From: Sthenelais limicola | Taxonomy: Eukaryota; Annelida; Polychaeta; Phyllodocida; Sigalionidae | Assembly (NCBI GenBank): GCA_942159475.1 | Contig: OW804095.1 | Coordinates: 151,580,808 to 151,644,807 of the forward strand | DNA: 64,000 nucleotides | Direction of reading: 5' to 3' | Shown: positions 22,405 through 33,487 of the stretch, piece after piece | Position numbering within the stretch: position 1 is the stretch's first letter | How the letters are laid out: every line of letters starts with the position of its first letter | Made by a program: the position numbers and the translations under genes | Notes under the pieces: model-generated | Told to the model about the DNA's origin: nothing | The model's database searches: none | The model's input: only the letters and a program-made list of their open reading frames with translations

Positions 22405-23656
22405 TATTTCCAAATGCACATAGGCAATAGTACTAAGCCTCGGAGGGACGTAATCTATAAAACCAAGATGGAAGGGACTTGGCAAATCTTTTAACCATAA
22501 AGTGGCCACATAGTCTGCGGTAAGCATCGACTTATTTAAAGCTAAGCTATCGATTTATAAATGTAGCAAGGCAGGGCTTGGCTACTTAAGATAAAGACAA
22601 TAAAACTGCTTATTGAATACACCTCCGAGGTCTTTCAGGAAAGGTGAATAAAAAATATTAATCAATCGGTTGATACAGCAACTGTCTACTAAGTCAATAC
22701 ATCCGCACCCCGCCCCCCCTTACAGTCCTCGTCCTCCTCGGGCAAGCTTTAAGTAAATTCTCTGATCCATTAAAACATTTGACAAAACCGAGCTCGACAC
22801 ATGGTGTAAAAAACTGGCAATAGAGGGAGCCACGTGTTTGGCTTGGGTTTTACTGATAAACTACACTTAAAGGCATTTAATATCGCGTTTTTACATGCTT
22901 TTATTGTCACAGCTTTCCCCACTTTGGAGACCTGAGAGTGAAAAACTCGCTTATTCCGGTATAACATGTGGAAATAGCAGCAAACCTCCGGCCACTTGTT
23001 CGTGTTTATTGTAACAATTATGTTGGAGTGTTAAAATGAAGTACTTTGTGTTTTATAGGTGCTTGGATGCGAGTGTGGGGGGATTATGTGGGTGAGGCTT
23101 GTCACTGGTATTCTGCATTCTTAGAAATGGAAGCTTTTTTTGTTTTTCTTTAAGCTTTTCGCCTTCTATTTACATGTATCTAAGGCCTTCCGAAAGTTTG
23201 CAAGTGTTGTCACATAGAGGGGATGTTCTATTCTTGGATAAACAAGTCTGTTTCATCTAAATACGTTGTGAAACACGTCATGTCTTCACGGTAGATAGGT
23301 GGAATCAGGCAGGGCTTCATAGTCTAACTTTACAAACCGCCCACCTTCGCCACTCAGCATCATATTTTTATGTTTCATTATGATTTGAGGCCAAAGACAT
23401 TTACAATGGTTCAATAAAAAAAACGCTTGTTCAGAAGCTGAATAGTATACTATTATGGTATATGCTTAAATAGATTAATCTTTTGACAACAAGATGACAG
23501 TACGTACTTTTCTCTTCACCAGGACAAGATAGTACCTGGAGGAAGGAGGTGAAAATGTAGTCACACCCGGGTTTAAACCCACAGCATGTTACTCATGGCA
23601 GTGAATGATTAACATGAAGATAATATTTCTGTATTTTACATAAACTGTGCTGAGCT
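22405..23656. other. No gene seen
   Basis: At 23566-23580 CACCCGGGTTTAAACCCAC contains a B-box-like element on the minus strand, but no tRNA fold was found. Frames here are short and unremarkable. Confidence 0.45.
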
Positions 23657-24010
23657 ATTATTACACTAGTGTTATAACAGCTGCAATTATTACACTAGTG
23701 TTATAACAGTTGCAATTATTGCACTAGTGTTATAACAGCTGCAATTATCACACTAGTGTTATAGCAGCTGCAATTATCACACTAGTGTTATAACAGCTGC
23801 AATTATCACACTAGTGTTATAACAGCTGCAATTATCACACTAGTGTTATAACAGCTGCAATTATCACACTAGTGTTATAGCAGCTGCAATTATCACACTA
23901 GTGTTATAACAGCTGCAATTATCACACTAGTGTTATAGCAGCTGCAATTATCACACTAGTGTTATAGCAGCTGCAATTATCACACTAGTGTTATAACAGC
24001 TGCAATTATC
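23657..24010 (+). repeat. Minisatellite, 29-bp unit, 12 copies
   Basis: Twelve units of ATTATCACACTAGTGTTATA(ACAGCTGCA) in exact 29-bp steps, with few changes (TTACAC in the first units, ATAGC for ATAAC in some). Each unit carries two palindromes, CACTAGTG and CAGCTG. Confidence 0.95.
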
Positions 24011-24560
24011 ACATACTTGATATCACGCTGTCACATCACATGATATGTAATAATCATTATTTTGTTTATTATATTTCAAACAACACTATAGGCTTTCTCC
24101 TCTTTCCAAGTTGATCGACTAATAACTATAATTTCTCCTAAGTTATCCATACTGTCTCTGAGGTAATAAATGGTATTATCTGCAAACTGCGCAGATCACC
24201 CTTATTAGCGTGTGTGAGAAACTAGTGGTGTATAAGTGGTCTATAACAGCATTGTAAATGCCTATAGGCTAGTTGGAGCCAGTGCCCATAGGCCGCTTGT
24301 TTCTGATCAGGAAAAGAAGGCAAAATGACTTCAGATGTGCGTCAAGTATGCGCTGATTGTTTGGACAAATAACTTTGAATTGACTCTTGGAAAGAGTGAT
24401 CGATACTATGAAGTATACTTGAGATGAAAGACTGAGAATAGTTGCAGCTTTGCTCACTCAAACACTCAAACTGGAATAAGTGTAAAAGTTGTTCAGCACT
24501 TGATGACAAGTCAAAATTAATCCCTTCTGTAACATTCCTAGAGTTTACTCCCCATAATAT
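24011..24560. other. No gene seen
   Basis: A/T-rich spacer between the 29-bp minisatellite and copy B-6; minus-strand frames of 62 and 87 codons are not recognised. Confidence 0.45.
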
Positions 24561-24940
24561 GTGATGTGTTACAGAAAGATGAGTCATAAGTCGAGAAGAA
24601 TGCATTTTGAGCTACCATGATATTTAAAAATGTGAGAAACGACGATAACTCTTAGAAAATCTGGAAAGTATTTTTATATTTTATGTTTGATTTGTTTGAT
24701 TTTTGAAAACAAACTTTCTGGGTGGATAAGTACTAGTATAGTTGCTAAATATACTCCATAGGATGACCTTAAAAACGCAAGAATATACTTTAAAACACTT
24801 TCTTAAAATTTGGTACATGTACTTATGCGACTTAAAGGGCTAGACACCTCAAAAAGAGAACATTCCTACTAAGAAATCTTGTGGGAAAAACACACATTGT
24901 AAAATATAAATTTTGCGACTTATGACTCTTTGTCTGTAAA
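24561..24940 (-). mobile_element. MITE family B, copy B-6 (right end degraded)
   Basis: Left end GTGATGTGTTACAGAAAGAT with TGAGTCA. The right part reaches TTTTGCGACTTATGACTC and then loses the family sequence (GTCTGTAAAG), so the terminal ACATCAC and the target duplication are missing. Confidence 0.82.
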
Positions 24941-25068
24941 GTTTCATACCTTGAGCCTTAATTATTTGAAAAACATAACTATATTCATATATAGTTAGAG
25001 AGAGCCAGAGAGATAGATGGGAAGACGATGAAAACACAGAGAGAGCAATAGTTCTGTGCACAGACATT

Positions 25069-25435
25069 GCAATAGGGGACTTGCATGTGCCACTGCGCAT
25101 GTCTGGTACAGTGCATCATGGGATGGAATTGATGAAATCTGACATACGAATATTTGGGAACATTTTTATGAAAAAAAATGCAAGAATGTTTTCATGAATA
25201 TCACAGCTTTTATAGATTTTCTTCTATGAAAACCAAATGCATGATGGGACCGATGGAGCCTTGTGTTATGGAAACATGTCTAACACATGAATATTGACAT
25301 TAGAGCAATGATAAATATCACATGCTGAACTGGCATATTTTCTTAGATTAGATGTACCATTCATTAGTCCCATAATGCCATGCGAATTAGGATTCAAAAT
25401 GGCGACTATGCAACTCCCCTATTGCCAGACATTGC
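25069..25435 (+). mobile_element. hAT-like MITE family T, copy 2 (intact)
   Basis: 367 bp, GCAATAGGGGACTTGCATG to GACTATGCAACTCCCC followed by TATTGC; the first and last 10 bp are perfect inverted repeats. Flanked by perfect 8-bp duplications CAGACATT (25061-25068, 25436-25443). Eight-base duplications are typical of the hAT superfamily. No transposase frame. Inside the ends are TGGGATGGAATTGATG and CCATTTTGAATCC-type blocks shared with the other two copies. Confidence 0.88.
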
Positions 25436-25443
25436 ATCGTTCA

Positions 25444-26560
25444 GTGAACCACAGTAGACATCATTAAGTCATGGTGTTTTATACATTTACCCTTTAATGA
25501 GTTAATTTTATGGCCACAGTCCCAGGGGCGGGAGAGGCGATAGGATCAGTTGTACAATGAAAGCTTTAGTTGACTAGTTATCCCATAGCTTTACACTGAT
25601 ACCTATCAGCAGCCTCCAATCAATATTAGTATGTAGGCCAGAGCGTTGTGGAGTGTCATAGCCCTTATCAATCTCTTTCATATGTCCAGGACGAGATGGG
25701 AAGGTATGATAGAGTCACCCTAGATCCTCCTACACCCTCTCCCAGTGGCTTCTCCCATGAGAGCATATATGTATACGCACATATATTATATATATATACA
25801 TGCACAATATATATTTCTCCTCATGTATTCGAAAATACAAAGGTCCCTTACAAAAACATATATGTCGGAATTATGAATTGTTCACAGAACATATATATGG
25901 CAAACACAATTCTAATCCTATAACCTTCCAAAAATGCAAACCATTTGAGCTCGTTTTTATTTAATTTTAAAACAAAAAATATGAACTAAAAGTGAATAAT
26001 TATATATCAACATAAGGAACCATGGTGTACATGTTTATTCGAGAATCCGTGCAACGGGAACTTAGTATTGATTTAGAAGCTTGAGTCTACTATATATATT
26101 ATGTATTCTGAACTGTGCCACCATCTAAAACATTACTGCCTTCTGCCTTACAACTGCCACAACCATTTATCTTGACAATTTGACATTAACAACCGCCTGA
26201 ACTCAATAATATAAGCCTTTAGGAGGGTTAAAGGAGGGGAAACAAGCAAGATAAAGTCAAACATATCACTTGCTGCAATGCCCAGAGTGGTGATCGGCGA
26301 CGGTCTGGTTAACATAGGAAAAAAGGCACGTTTCGTCTTATGTCGCACTATCTGTCGTAGATAGGACATTTATCTTATACGATAACTCTAGGGACGAAGT
26401 GTAAAGTACTAGACATTGAGATACAAGAACACACGATGGAGAAGGAGGAGAGTCGTTGGGTTGAAGTTGTACCCTATTATGTAGTTTTAGTGAAATATAT
26501 TGTCTGTGTCTGTCAAACTTTAGAGATATGGCTATTGAGTGCTGAAATATTGGCGCAATT
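25444..26560. other. No gene seen
   Basis: A/T-rich with TATATATATACATGCACAATATATATT at 25789-25812. A minus-strand 73-codon frame (26148-26369) with a hydrophobic stretch was considered as a membrane exon, but no splice sites or family motif support it. Confidence 0.4.
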
Positions 26561-27071
26561 GTGATATGACTATATTGAGGAATGACTCATAAGTCGAGTA
26601 AAATTGTATTTTGGGATACCATCATGTTTGGGAAGATGCGATTAAGTGGATTCCAACGATGTTAACATTTTGGGAATCTAAAACTAGTTGTATATTTTTA
26701 TGTTTAATTCCTTTTTATGTTTAGAAGAAAAAGGGTGTCACGTTGAATGAAACGAAATGTAATTTCAAATGCATTGGATCAAAGATCGATTATTTGAGAA
26801 CTCATTTTAGTCACTTCAGCTTCACAATTCACATAATCTTTGGCATAGTTTTGTGCAGTGCTGACAGTATGTATACAGTGAAAAAACGGAACCCGCTCAG
26901 ATGTGTACCATCTATGTGCCAACACACTCTCTTGAAATTTGGTAGATGTATTCATGCTACAAACAGCGTTAAGCACCGCAAAAATTAAAACATTCCCACG
27001 AAGACATCTTGTGAATAAAACACTTAAAAGAATATCCATTTTGTGTAACTCATTTCCCGGGAACACATTAC
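26561..27071 (-). mobile_element. MITE family B, copy B-7 (expanded)
   Basis: Ends GTGATATGACTATATTGAGG and CCCGGGAACACATTAC. At 511 bp it is about 100 bp longer than consensus, the extra sequence being internal (26740-26880). The left flank TGACTCATAAG replaces TGAGTCATAAG. Confidence 0.78.
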
Positions 27072-27154
27072 ATATACCAACTCAAACACACCCTTATTCA
27101 GTGCCTTTCACTATACACATAGATTACAAAATATAAACATGTTCACACACATAT

Positions 27155-27389
27155 GAGTCAGATTTTCAGAAAATGTACAATTCAACTTCGCTAATCTTCT
27201 CAAATAACCCAAATTTCAGACAAAAATAAAGTTTAAAATGCAGTTCAACCTAACCAAACAGATTGCTAGAATCAATGCAATGCCAAATATACCCGAATTT
27301 ATCTAGTATTGGCCAAATTGCAGCCTAATGTAGCAGAATTTACTAAATGTGTACAGCTGCCAATTGTACATTTTCTGAAAATATGACCC
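27155..27389 (-). mobile_element. MITE family A, copy A-13
   Basis: 235 bp, first subtype. The left end starts GAGTCAGATTTTC (one change), the right ends ATATGACCC. Flanks ATAT/ATAC. Confidence 0.9.
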
Positions 27390-27589
27390 ATACAACAAGC
27401 CCAATTCCAGACAAACAGACTCTTCTCTCTTCTGAAACAACAACAACAGAAAAACTTATCAGGGCCCAGGTCTCCTTTTCCCATGAGCTATACAAGTAGT
27501 CCTGTTTCAACCAACCCATTCACAACACACCATCTCTATTTGGCAACGTTTGGGGGAGGGAAGCATTTCATTGTGGCCTCAATATGTAT

Positions 27590-27745
27590 TCAGGACATTT
27601 CCCCAAGTTCTCAGGAGTTGTAGCTAATTCACCAGCTGAAGTGCCATCCCCATTCCAGGCCTCAAACTCGGGCCGCCCCAAAGACGTGTACATATAATCA
27701 AAGGCTGTTGCTAAAACCAATGGTAGTTTTTCCCACACACATTGC
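27590..27745 (-). mobile_element. Possible tRNA-derived short interspersed element
   Basis: On the minus strand GCCCGAGTTTGAGGCCTGG resembles a polymerase III B box in a GGCGGCCCGAG context, followed by GGAATGGGGATGGCACTTC and a unique 3' part. An A box is not clear and only one copy is in the window, so this is tentative. Other spacer sequence fills 27390-27970. Confidence 0.25.
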
Positions 27746-27969
27746 TCCACCAAATACCCTACTACACTTTTTCTTACAAAGTCTAATGCTGCAAAGACTT
27801 CACTGTTTCCTTCCTAAGATTGGGAATTGCTTTCGTATAAAGGAAGCTGTTTATAGGGTAGAAAAGTGCGGTTCAAATCGCGAACTAACATATTGAAGTC
27901 TATATAATATTTACTGTATCTTATTATGTCATTGATTATGTCTATTTTTGCCATTTTATATTATTTACT

Positions 27970-28090
27970 GAAGGGAAACCTGGAAAACCTCAGCGTAAAA
28001 TATACATTGAGAGGGAACATTCCACTTCGGTATAACATTACAGAAATGTAACATGTTCATTGAATAAAAGTTTTATAATAATAATAATGA
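27970..28090 (+). mobile_element. Truncated non-LTR retrotransposon 3' end, copy 3
   Basis: CTGGAAAACCTCAGCG, then GAGAGGGAACATTCC, then TTCATTGAATAAAAGTTTTA with an (ATA)n tail. Block order matches copies 1, 2 and 5. Confidence 0.55.
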
Positions 28091-28733
28091 TAATATCTGT
28101 TGATCCATCCGTCCCACGATAATTATTTTCCATGGGTTGCTTTTGGAAGTAACTCCAGTGAAATGATTTAGTTTTATTATTGACTCGTTACAGAAATAGC
28201 TAAAAAATGAATGGGATACATCTTAGGGTAGATGGCATGAATCCTATTTCACTATTCAACTTTCAACAGATTAGGAAGAGTTTGTATTGACAATGTAAAT
28301 GCGATTTTGTAAATTCTTCGGACAAAATGAATCTAGAAAAGAATCTTTAAAAGAAAGCTAGTCCCTTCAATGTAACTTCCTATGGTTACTTTGTATCAGA
28401 ATGTGACAATATCATTTATGTATTTAAGTTGTTTACAAGTTGTTATCAGTTGTTCTATCCCAGGAATAGGATTATTTTATATACACATGTATATATAGGG
28501 ATGATTATTTTCGTCTTCATACGAGATCGCTTCCAGAGCGATTCTAGGAATGGGATAGATAATTACTTATTTGTCAAGAACTACCATGTCATCTCGGTAT
28601 GTGGGCGATAAAGTATTTGCTTGTCATCTCAGGAAAATGACTTATAATACGACTATGAGTAGTGCATGGTGTAGGGGAAGAACTGTGGTGGAGGTAGTGA
28701 ACACGCGACCAATGGCGGTCCTCTCAAGGCTTC
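28091..28733. other. No gene seen
   Basis: A/T-rich; CATGTATATATAGGGATGATT near 28486 and frames of 60-78 codons without recognisable content. Confidence 0.45.
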
Positions 28734-28774
28734 CACCCCCGCCACCCCCTCCCCCTCCCCCTCCCCCTCCCCCT
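28734..28774 (+). repeat. Short tandem repeat (CCCCCT)n
   Basis: CCACCCCCGCCACCCCCTCC followed by four exact CCCCCT-type units. It makes a polyproline frame by composition. Confidence 0.9.
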
Positions 28775-28836
28775 GGAGCACTGGAGACATCTTTTAGCAA
28801 GGGTTAATCTGGCGGCTGTATTATATCCTGCTACAT

Positions 28837-29071
28837 GGGTCAGATTTTCGAAAAATGTACAATTGGCAGCTGTACACATTTAGGAAATTCTCTTAAATTA
28901 GGCTGAAAAATGATAAATACCAGGTATATTTTAGTATATTTGGCATCGCATTGATGTAAAGTATTAGCTCTGTTATGTTAAACTGCATTTTGAAGCTCAT
29001 TTGTGTCTTAAATGTGGGTTATTTGAGAGGATTAGTGAAGGCGAATTGTACATTTTCTAAAAATCTGACCC
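28837..29071 (+). mobile_element. MITE family A, copy A-14
   Basis: 235 bp, second subtype, perfect ACAT duplications (28833-28836, 29072-29075). Left end has GATTTTCGAAAAAT instead of GATTTTCAGAAAAT. Confidence 0.93.
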
Positions 29072-29122
29072 ACATGGTCTTGGCAAGGCAATGTTACCCT
29101 TTTGTCTCTGCTTTGTAAAGTG

Positions 29123-29231
29123 CAGGTGGTGGTGGTGTGGTCCTAGCTCCTCCAGTATGGTTGCCATGGAAGCTGGCACCGTGGAGGAAGGGGCCTGAGG
29201 TGGGCGGTGGTGGTGGTGGTGGTGGTGGTGG
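29123..29231 (+). repeat. Two (GGT)n microsatellites
   Basis: GGTGGTGGTGGTGTGG at 29123-29138 and an uninterrupted (GGT)9-type run at 29203-29231; opposing glycine and proline/histidine frames through it are artefacts. Confidence 0.9.
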
Positions 29232-29861
29232 AGAATCCCACCAAGGTAGTAAGCATGTATGTAGATCCACGGTGGCGTCACTTACTCGCCCACTTCCCCA
29301 TAAAGAGCATGCCTCCAATTAGGCCTATTTTCTCTAGTGGTTGCAAAGAATAGCTCGGTCTGAAAATAACCACTGGAGAAGGGACCTGCATTAAATTGGT
29401 TATATGTTGGTGGTAGAGGAGGAGGAGCCTTTCTTCCTATTCTTGCACTTTACCTCGATTCTTTCTCTTTGCCCTTATATCGGAGAGAGGGCATGGGGAG
29501 CGGGAGATTTAGTACTCTTGGTAATAGCCCTTATTCGGTCACTCAGAAAATCGGTGTTTTCTGGAGAAGTGGAGCCGGGGAGGTGGGCAGAGGTGGTTTT
29601 GGTGGAAAGTAGGACATTCTATAGGGACGGGTTTGGCCACAAAGGTAGCCAAAACAGCCAATGTTCTTAATCTTAGAAAGAGTCGAATGACGCATTTAAG
29701 TTTCTATGTTACGTTCCATTAAAATAAACCCCTCTCATTAAGCACATAACACTCCATTATGTCCATAAATATATTTCTTCAATGAATTTCCAATGTACTA
29801 TCAGAAAAAGAAAGTTTATTTTGGTTATATCAAAAAGGAGGTAGCGAATTGGGCTGGCATA
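29232..29861. other. No gene seen
   Basis: An 88-codon frame at 29404-29670 has no recognisable family; the GAGGAGGAGG stretch near 29417 explains its start. Confidence 0.4.
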
Positions 29862-29898
29862 GCCCCGCCCCCCGCCCCCTCTCCCTCTCCCTCCCCTT
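29862..29898 (+). repeat. C-rich tract
   Basis: CCCCGCCCCCCGCCCCCTCT followed by CCCTCTCCCTCCCC, immediately before a CpG-rich region. Confidence 0.85.
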
Positions 29899-29919
29899 GA
29901 TCTCTACCCCTGGAAAAGT

Positions 29920-30260
29920 CACTTCTGACGTCGAGGGACGCCCAGCTACTTCAATATCGCCCATAATTTCGCGATTCCCTTCCAGAACCCCTCCAAACGG
30001 AATCCATCATATGTCGCCGACAATGAAAATGTCCATCTCCCTCCCGCCATACACGCCCGCCTTACAAGCGCTTTATCAACCGGAAGTACAAGTAGAAGCG
30101 CCCCCTTTGCGCCTGCGCTGACAGGCTGAAGCTTTTAGTCACGTGGTGTAAGTGAGGGGACCTTGTCGTCGTCCGCTACGTGGCGCAGCGGTCGTCGCCC
30201 GGACAAATGCAGGCGAGAAACAAAGATTTATTATTCTTATTCGCAGCAAAGGGCGAATAA
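29920..30260. promoter_or_regulatory. CpG-rich candidate promoter with ETS, NRF1-like and E-box sites
   Basis: This stretch is visibly rich in CG dinucleotides. In order it has CCGGAAGT (ETS core, 30080-30087), TGCGCCTGCGC (one base off the NRF1 palindrome, 30108-30118) and CACGTG (30140-30145), then GTCGTCGTCCGC and GTCGTCGCCCGG. This combination is typical of TATA-less housekeeping promoters. No first exon with a donor was identified on either strand, so direction and gene are unknown. Confidence 0.45.
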
Positions 30261-30737
30261 AAGGGGCTAAAATCGTGTACATATTGCCTCCCAACCTAGC
30301 TCAGGGACTAGAAAAGAAAAACGACCTCTAAGCCGGCCCTTAAAGATCGTGTGAATCAATATAGACCCATCTACTATTTCCCTATGAATATCTTAATAGA
30401 ATTTCTATTAATCCAGATTACATCAAAGGGCTTTTTATGGTGGAGGGCCAGAGGTAGAGGCAATCGATTCCCTCCCTGCTTGTGGCGACGGCAGGCCAAC
30501 TCTCCGGCTTCTTCAGTGGGTGGAAATCGCTAAGTAACTATGGCGAAGAGAAACCATAAAACGGTGGCAATACAGGCTGTTTATAAGTATTTTATGTATT
30601 TTATGATCGTTAATTAAAACTAAGCAGTGCGCTGTATATGAATCGTTATGACTACCCTCTGCTAGATGCACTCCCCCGACGCTAGGGGCGTGAAATGTAA
30701 AAACGATGTTCTGTATATAGACTTAGTTACTGAGTAC
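30261..30737. other. Unassigned sequence next to the CpG-rich region
   Basis: Contains ATGGCGAAGAGAAACCATAA at 30540, a frame of 19 codons; if the CpG-rich region fires rightwards this could be transcribed leader sequence. Nothing is recognisable. Confidence 0.3.
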
Positions 30738-31385
30738 GGGTCAGATTTTCAGAAAATGTACAATTAGCAGCTCTACACGTTTAGGAAATTCTCCTAAATT
30801 AGGCTGAAAAATGATGGGTACTGGGTATATCTGAGTATATTTGTGATGGGTTCCAGGAAAATGAGTCATAAGTCGCAAAATTGATATTTTTCAAAGTGTT
30901 TTTTTCACAAGATCACATTATTGGAATGTTCTGATTCTTGGAGAGTTTGTCACTTGCAGTCATGTCAATCGATGTATCAAATTTCAGGACAATCTATGTA
31001 ATATATCCTTTCGTTTTAAAGGTCCTCATATGGACTACATTTAGTAACTTTACTGTTTAGTGACCCCCAGAAATATTGGAAACTTTTTTTTTCAAAAACG
31101 AAAATATCAAACTTAAAATCTGGAAATACTCATTATTTTATTAGACTGTTTACTATCATTGGAATCGGCTTGGTCTCATCTGTTCAAATATAATGATATC
31201 TCAAAATCTATTTTTTGCGACTTATGACTCATTTTCCTGAAACACATCACATTTGGTATCACATGGATTTAAAGCATCAGTTCTGTTCTGTTGAACTGCA
31301 TATTGTATGCTCATTTTTGTCTTAAATGGGGGCTATTGGAGAGGATTGGTAAAGGCGAATTGTACATTTTCTGAAAATCTGACCC
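30738..31385 (+). mobile_element. MITE family A, copy A-15, interrupted by MITE B-8
   Basis: The left 105 bp (30738-30842) and right 131 bp (31255-31385) join to a 236-bp second-subtype element. The break falls in GAGTATATTTGGTATC, where B-8 inserted and duplicated ATTT. The outer flanks GTAC/GTAT are the element's own duplication with one mismatch. Confidence 0.93.
30843..31250 (+). mobile_element. MITE family B, copy B-8 (nested in A-15)
   Basis: 408 bp, GTGATGGGTTCCAGGAAAAT with TGAGTCA to GACTCATTTTCCTGAAACAC followed by ATCAC. Perfect ATTT duplications (30839-30842, 31251-31254) are confirmed by comparison with uninterrupted family A sequence, so the 4-bp target size and the element ends are exact. 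Confidence 0.95.
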
Positions 31386-31398
31386 GTATCTGTGATGT

Positions 31399-31990
31399 AG
31401 ATTAGATTAGATTAGATTAGAAACTTTTATTTTCGAACTTTCTCGCTGACAGAGGACGGTTCTCCGACTAAGGGAGGTCTCCATGTTCTCTGATGTGTTT
31501 ACATTTTGTAAAAAACAGTGAACAAATCCCCAGTCGTCATTGACGAGAGGGGTACACTGTTATACTTAAATTAGTCTTTAATACATTCGGAATAAAACTT
31601 TTAGCGCTGTAAGTAATATCATGTTGAGTATTCTCAGATAATGTTTCCATTCCTTTTCATAACTTTCAGTTAATTAACTCAGTATTCAGTGACAATTTTT
31701 CGGATGCCTTTACCTATATCTCACCAGTCTATATTTCTTAATTAATCTATAAAGTTTTGGTCTTGCCAAATTAAATCATTCTTTGCAAGTATTTTAAACC
31801 CTTTTTTGTCTCCTATCTTATGGGCCACTGTCTGCAAGGAGTTCCAGGCAAAAGGTATTCTATAAAGGATCGATTTTCTTAATTGTTCATTTTTTGGTAC
31901 TATTTGTTTCAATGTTTTTCTTCCTTGTGCAAAGTTTCGTGTATTTAAATTTCTTACATCTATATACCTTGGGTGGTTTTAACTTTTAAG
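31399..31990 (-). mobile_element. Non-LTR retrotransposon 3' fragment with end of reverse-transcriptase ORF, copy 4
   Basis: Minus strand. An open stretch from about 31987 down to a TAA at 31742-31744 encodes about 80 residues, including KSILYRIPFAWNSLQTVAHK followed by GFKILAKNDLI. The order RSxxYRxPxxWNSL then FKxxLK is characteristic of the extreme C-terminus of CR1/L2/jockey-type LINE proteins. About 340 bp of 3' untranslated sequence follows, ending with GAAAATAAAAGTTTC and (TAATC)n at 31399-31421. Upstream of the open stretch is a stop codon, so the copy is 5'-truncated and dead. Its tail lies 13 bp from copy A-15. Confidence 0.72.
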
Positions 31991-32843
31991 CCTTCGTCCA
32001 CTCAAGGGATGAATGAATATAGATGAGGGATTTATTTGGTTCTGATTAACTAAATTCATGTATAATATACTACAGGCAATATTGAATAAAATTGATTTGC
32101 AAAAACAACAAAAACGATCCTACTACAAGCTAAATCCATCTATTCTAGGAAGACAAAATTTGCTTTTTCTATCCTTTGGATTGTATTTTACTTGTCCATC
32201 TGCAACCACTATAGCTACGACAGAGGAAATAAATACATTGGCGTTGAAGGATTTGTATATTAATTGTTTAAACATTTCCAAGGTTTTGAGCTGACTACTT
32301 GAAACACTAGATCCTGGATTGATACTGATAATATGACCAATAACGAATGGAACATTTGGACATCTGTTTCTCAACGTATGTGGATATTGATCAATTTCAC
32401 TTTAATTAAACTAGTTCTAAGATAAAAGTAATATGGGGAGCAATATGAAATTATGAAATTGTCGTTGTTAAACCAGCTATAAGCGGATAGTACTACTCCT
32501 TTTCCCACAGAGTATTGTAAGCGTTGAAGAGAAACAAAATAAAGTACAGGTATACACATACACGTACACATAGAAACCTGCGTATGCTAAAGTGTATCGA
32601 CCCTGGAACCACAGGCATTGAAGCACCCTGGTTCCAATTACGCCCAAACCAGCGTGCTAATTTTTCTTCTTTTTTAAAAAAAAACTGGCAGACATAGGAA
32701 ACGGGACTATTTATAAATATAGCATTGCCAGGACATCAGACGGAATACAAAAAGCGACTCGACAATACAGTCGCTACAAAAAGAGGCACATTGGGAGTGG
32801 TTCACTATGGGGGCGGTAGTGTTTGTTGTCTTTAGTTGTACAA
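31991..32843. other. No gene seen
   Basis: Could include more decayed retrotransposon upstream of copy 4, but no frame longer than about 80 codons and no motif were found. A/T-rich. Confidence 0.35.
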
Positions 32844-33078
32844 GGGTCAGATCTTCAGAAAATGTACAATTCACCTTCACCAATCCTCTCCAATAATCCA
32901 CATTTAAGACAAAAATGAGCTTCAAAACGCAGTTTAACATAGCAGAACTGATACTCTAAATCCATGTGATACCAAATATATTCAGATATACCTGCTATTC
33001 ATCATTTCTCAGACTTATTTAGCAGAATTTCCTAAATGTGTAGAGCTGCCAATTGTATATTTTCTGAAAATCGGACCC
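32844..33078 (-). mobile_element. MITE family A, copy A-16
   Basis: 235 bp, second subtype, GGGTCAGATCTTC to GAAAATCGGACCC, perfect ACAA duplications (32840-32843, 33079-33082). Confidence 0.93.
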
Positions 33079-33487
33079 ACAAGTTGAATATCAGGACTGC
33101 TCTTTAAGAACCTTGCTGCATGAAAGTAGATACATTTAGTTGTGATGTGTGATGGCATTAAATCAGAATTTCTTCTATCATCCATATTGCTGTATTGTTG
33201 CTGTGCCATATTGAGGTTTTCTCAGCAATTAACATAAAGAGAATAAAAGACTGCAGCGAAACAATAAAGAGTTTAAAGCATTTAATTTTCAATGTAATAT
33301 CATTTTTTTTCAATTATTTTCTTTGAAAATTGCTATCGTAAAATGTTACTGGAGTGAAATTTATTAGAAAAATAGGAGGGTTTATTTCACTCTTAAAATT
33401 AAAACTGATCAAAGTATATATTGTCCATGTATATAGGGATTTCATATATCAAGTTGAAGCCAATGCAGTTTTCTCAAAGCTGCTGTA
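33079..33487. other. No gene seen
   Basis: A/T-rich spacer; nothing recognised. Confidence 0.5.

Noticed and set aside
23521..23620. tRNA-like sequence around GTGGGTTTAAACCCGGG
   Set aside because: It is a palindrome that imitates a T-arm; no other arm fits.
23657..24010. CRISPR array
   Set aside because: Units are contiguous 29-bp tandem repeats without spacers, in animal DNA.
26148..26369. Hydrophobic minus-strand frame considered as a channel membrane exon for the Cys-loop gene
   Set aside because: It lacks the PARVxLGITT-type pore motif and lies upstream of the N-terminal exon on that strand, so the order would be wrong.
28571..29322. Polyproline and polyglycine frames
   Set aside because: They arise from (CCCCCT)n and (GGT)n microsatellites.
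30540..30600. ATGGCGAAGAGAAACC as a first coding exon after the CpG-rich region
   Set aside because: 19 codons, no donor site of quality, and nothing recognisable.
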